In this document: positions 62,973 to 64,000 of the stretch, in pieces
Position numbering within the stretch: position 1 is the first letter of the stretch
Layout of the letters: each line of letters opens with the position of its first letter
Source of the DNA: Caecitellus pseudoparvulus
Lineage: Eukaryota; Bigyra: Bicosoecida
DNA length: 64,000 nucleotides
Direction of reading: 5' to 3'
Assembly: GCA_965644315.1 (NCBI GenBank)
Contig: CBFFRQ010000030.1
Span: 558,001-622,000, forward strand
Translations under genes and position numbers: made by a program
The notes under the pieces: model-generated
What the model was told of the DNA's origin: nothing
What the model saw: the letters and a program-made list of their open reading frames with translations, nothing else
Database searches by the model: none

Positions 62973-64000
62973 ATGGCTGCCGCCGCCGCTACTGGCGCTG
63001 AGGGTGGAAGCAGCAAGGCGCCGAGTGGGGCAGGTGAAACCTGCATCAGCATTCCATCTGCTGGGGGCTACGATAAGCTCCTTGTCGCGCAGGGGGGAGA
63101 AGTGCAATGCGACGCGCTGCTGGCTCCGCAGAACCAGGACAAGCAAGGCGGCGTGGACCGAAGCCGCACGGTGACAGTGCAGATCCACGCTGCAGGGGTG
63201 AACTACGCCGATGTCTGCATTCGATGGGGGTTGTATGCGTCTGCAGCTGAGTACGTCGGCTACCCCATCACGCCTGGTGTGTGTCGCATGCCTGCTCAGC
63301 GATTTCCGCAGCCGCAGCACGCGCCCCCACTCACTCCCTGCTGTCCCCGCCAGGCTTTGAATTTGCGGGGACAGTGCTGAGCACATCACATGCCGATTCA
63401 CCGTTCCACGCTGGGCAGCGTGTGTTTGGCGTGACGTTGTTCGGGGCGTACAGCACCGGCGTCCGCGTGCCGGAGCACCAGCTGTTTGCCATGCCAGATG
63501 GCATGACCATGGCGCAGGGAGCAGCGGTGCTGGCCACGTACTTCACAGCGTACTACGCGTTCCACGAACTGGCCAGACCACCCCCCGGCTCCAGCGTCCT
63601 CATCCACTCGGCAGCCGGCGGGGTGGGGTCCACCCTTGCCCGCCTCGCCCACGCCGCTGGATGCCGTGCAGTGGGTGTCGTGGGTGCGCCCAACAAGGCC
63701 GCCTTCGCCGCCGCAGCGGGCTGTGCGGCGGTCATCACCAAGGCCGCTGCTGCCTCGACGGTGAGTGACTCCGCACAGGCGGGTGCGGCAGGCAAAGCGA
63801 CTGTGCGGCACGCCATAGGCAGCTCAGCGCGCCTGTGGCAGGCAGTGGCGGAGGAGGGGGGTGAGGGGGGGTACCGGGCCATCTTCGACGCCAATGGCGT
63901 GGCCACGTTGTCAGGCAGCTACAGTGCCCTGGCCCCAGCAGGGCGCTTGGTGGTGTATGGATTCCACTCCATGCTGCCGCGGCAGGGGGGGGTGCTGGGC
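62973..64000 (+). CDS. VAT1-like quinone oxidoreductase (MDR family), 3' end beyond the right edge
   Basis: Two exons are visible (62973-63276 and from 63354), joined phase 1 to read YPITPGFEFAGTV. The N-terminal 45 residues are Ala/Gly-rich. The GroES-like part has VQIHAAGVNYADVCIRWGLY and the catalytic fold follows with FGVTLFGAYS, GAAVLATYFTAYYAF, then the Rossmann nucleotide loop HSAAGGVGSTLARLA for NADPH. No catalytic or structural zinc ligands are seen, as in zeta-crystallin-type and VAT1 proteins. The visible end YGFHSMLPR recalls VAT1 enzymes. It probably reduces quinones or enones with NADPH in the cytosol or on membranes. An insert with Ala/Ser-rich low complexity follows the Rossmann loop (about 63740-63860). 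The C-terminus is missing. Confidence 0.9.

Overview
This is nuclear DNA of a GC-rich unicellular eukaryote. It carries 18 protein genes, two of them cut by the window edges. The evidence for a eukaryote is 28 short spliceosomal introns (61 to 163 nt, GT..AG) that join conserved domains in phase, and eukaryote-only families: a SLC12 cotransporter, an ELMO-domain protein, SF-assemblin, a ubiquitin protease, a COASY-like PPAT, mitochondrial IF1 and SLC9B. SF-assemblin and SHIPPO-type repeats suggest a flagellated cell. A GARP/SHAQKYF factor, a DIX-like domain and giant algal-type surface proteins fit a microalga or related protist such as a stramenopile or haptophyte. No plastid gene is present and I cannot name the lineage.

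Layout. 1-4.1 kb: a partial unknown gene (-), a GARP transcription factor (+) and a five-exon IF1-like ATPase inhibitor (+). 4.1-15.3 kb: a BK-type K+ channel (-), an RGG/C2/EF-hand protein (+), a short/branched-chain acyl-CoA dehydrogenase (-) and a K-Cl cotransporter-like SLC12 protein (-). 15.5-24.7 kb: a leucine-rich unknown protein (+) and a large LRR/mucin-like/multi-pass surface protein (-), whose LRR DNA holds an 822-bp tandem duplication. 24.7-28 kb: a lower-GC spacer and an SLC9B-type Na+/H+ antiporter (+). 28.2-41.1 kb: a 4155-residue surface protein (-) with a signal peptide, C-type lectin domain, Cys-rich repeats, cadherin repeats, about thirteen IPT/TIG domains and a multi-pass C-terminal module. 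41.8-57.7 kb: a DIX-ELMO fusion (+), SF-assemblin (+), a SHIPPO-repeat protein (-), a membrane NEK-like kinase (+), an IQ-rich protein (-) and a Rieske protein (+). 58.2-64 kb: a USP (+), an octanoyltransferase (+), a phosphopantetheine adenylyltransferase (-) and a VAT1-like quinone reductase (+, partial).

Themes. Mitochondrial metabolism: IF1, acyl-CoA dehydrogenase, octanoyltransferase. Ion handling: BK channel, SLC12, SLC9B. Calcium: the C2/EF-hand protein and perhaps the BK channel. Cell surface: two giant receptors and a receptor-like kinase. Cytoskeleton and flagellum: SF-assemblin, SHIPPO protein, IQ protein, NEK-like kinase. Genes are packed tightly; convergent stop codons lie 12 to 57 bp apart in five pairs. 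Introns crowd into the 5' ends of genes, half of the 5' splice sites begin GTGCG, and 10 of 17 chosen start codons read ATGGC. Most other long reading frames are antisense shadows caused by GC-rich codon use.
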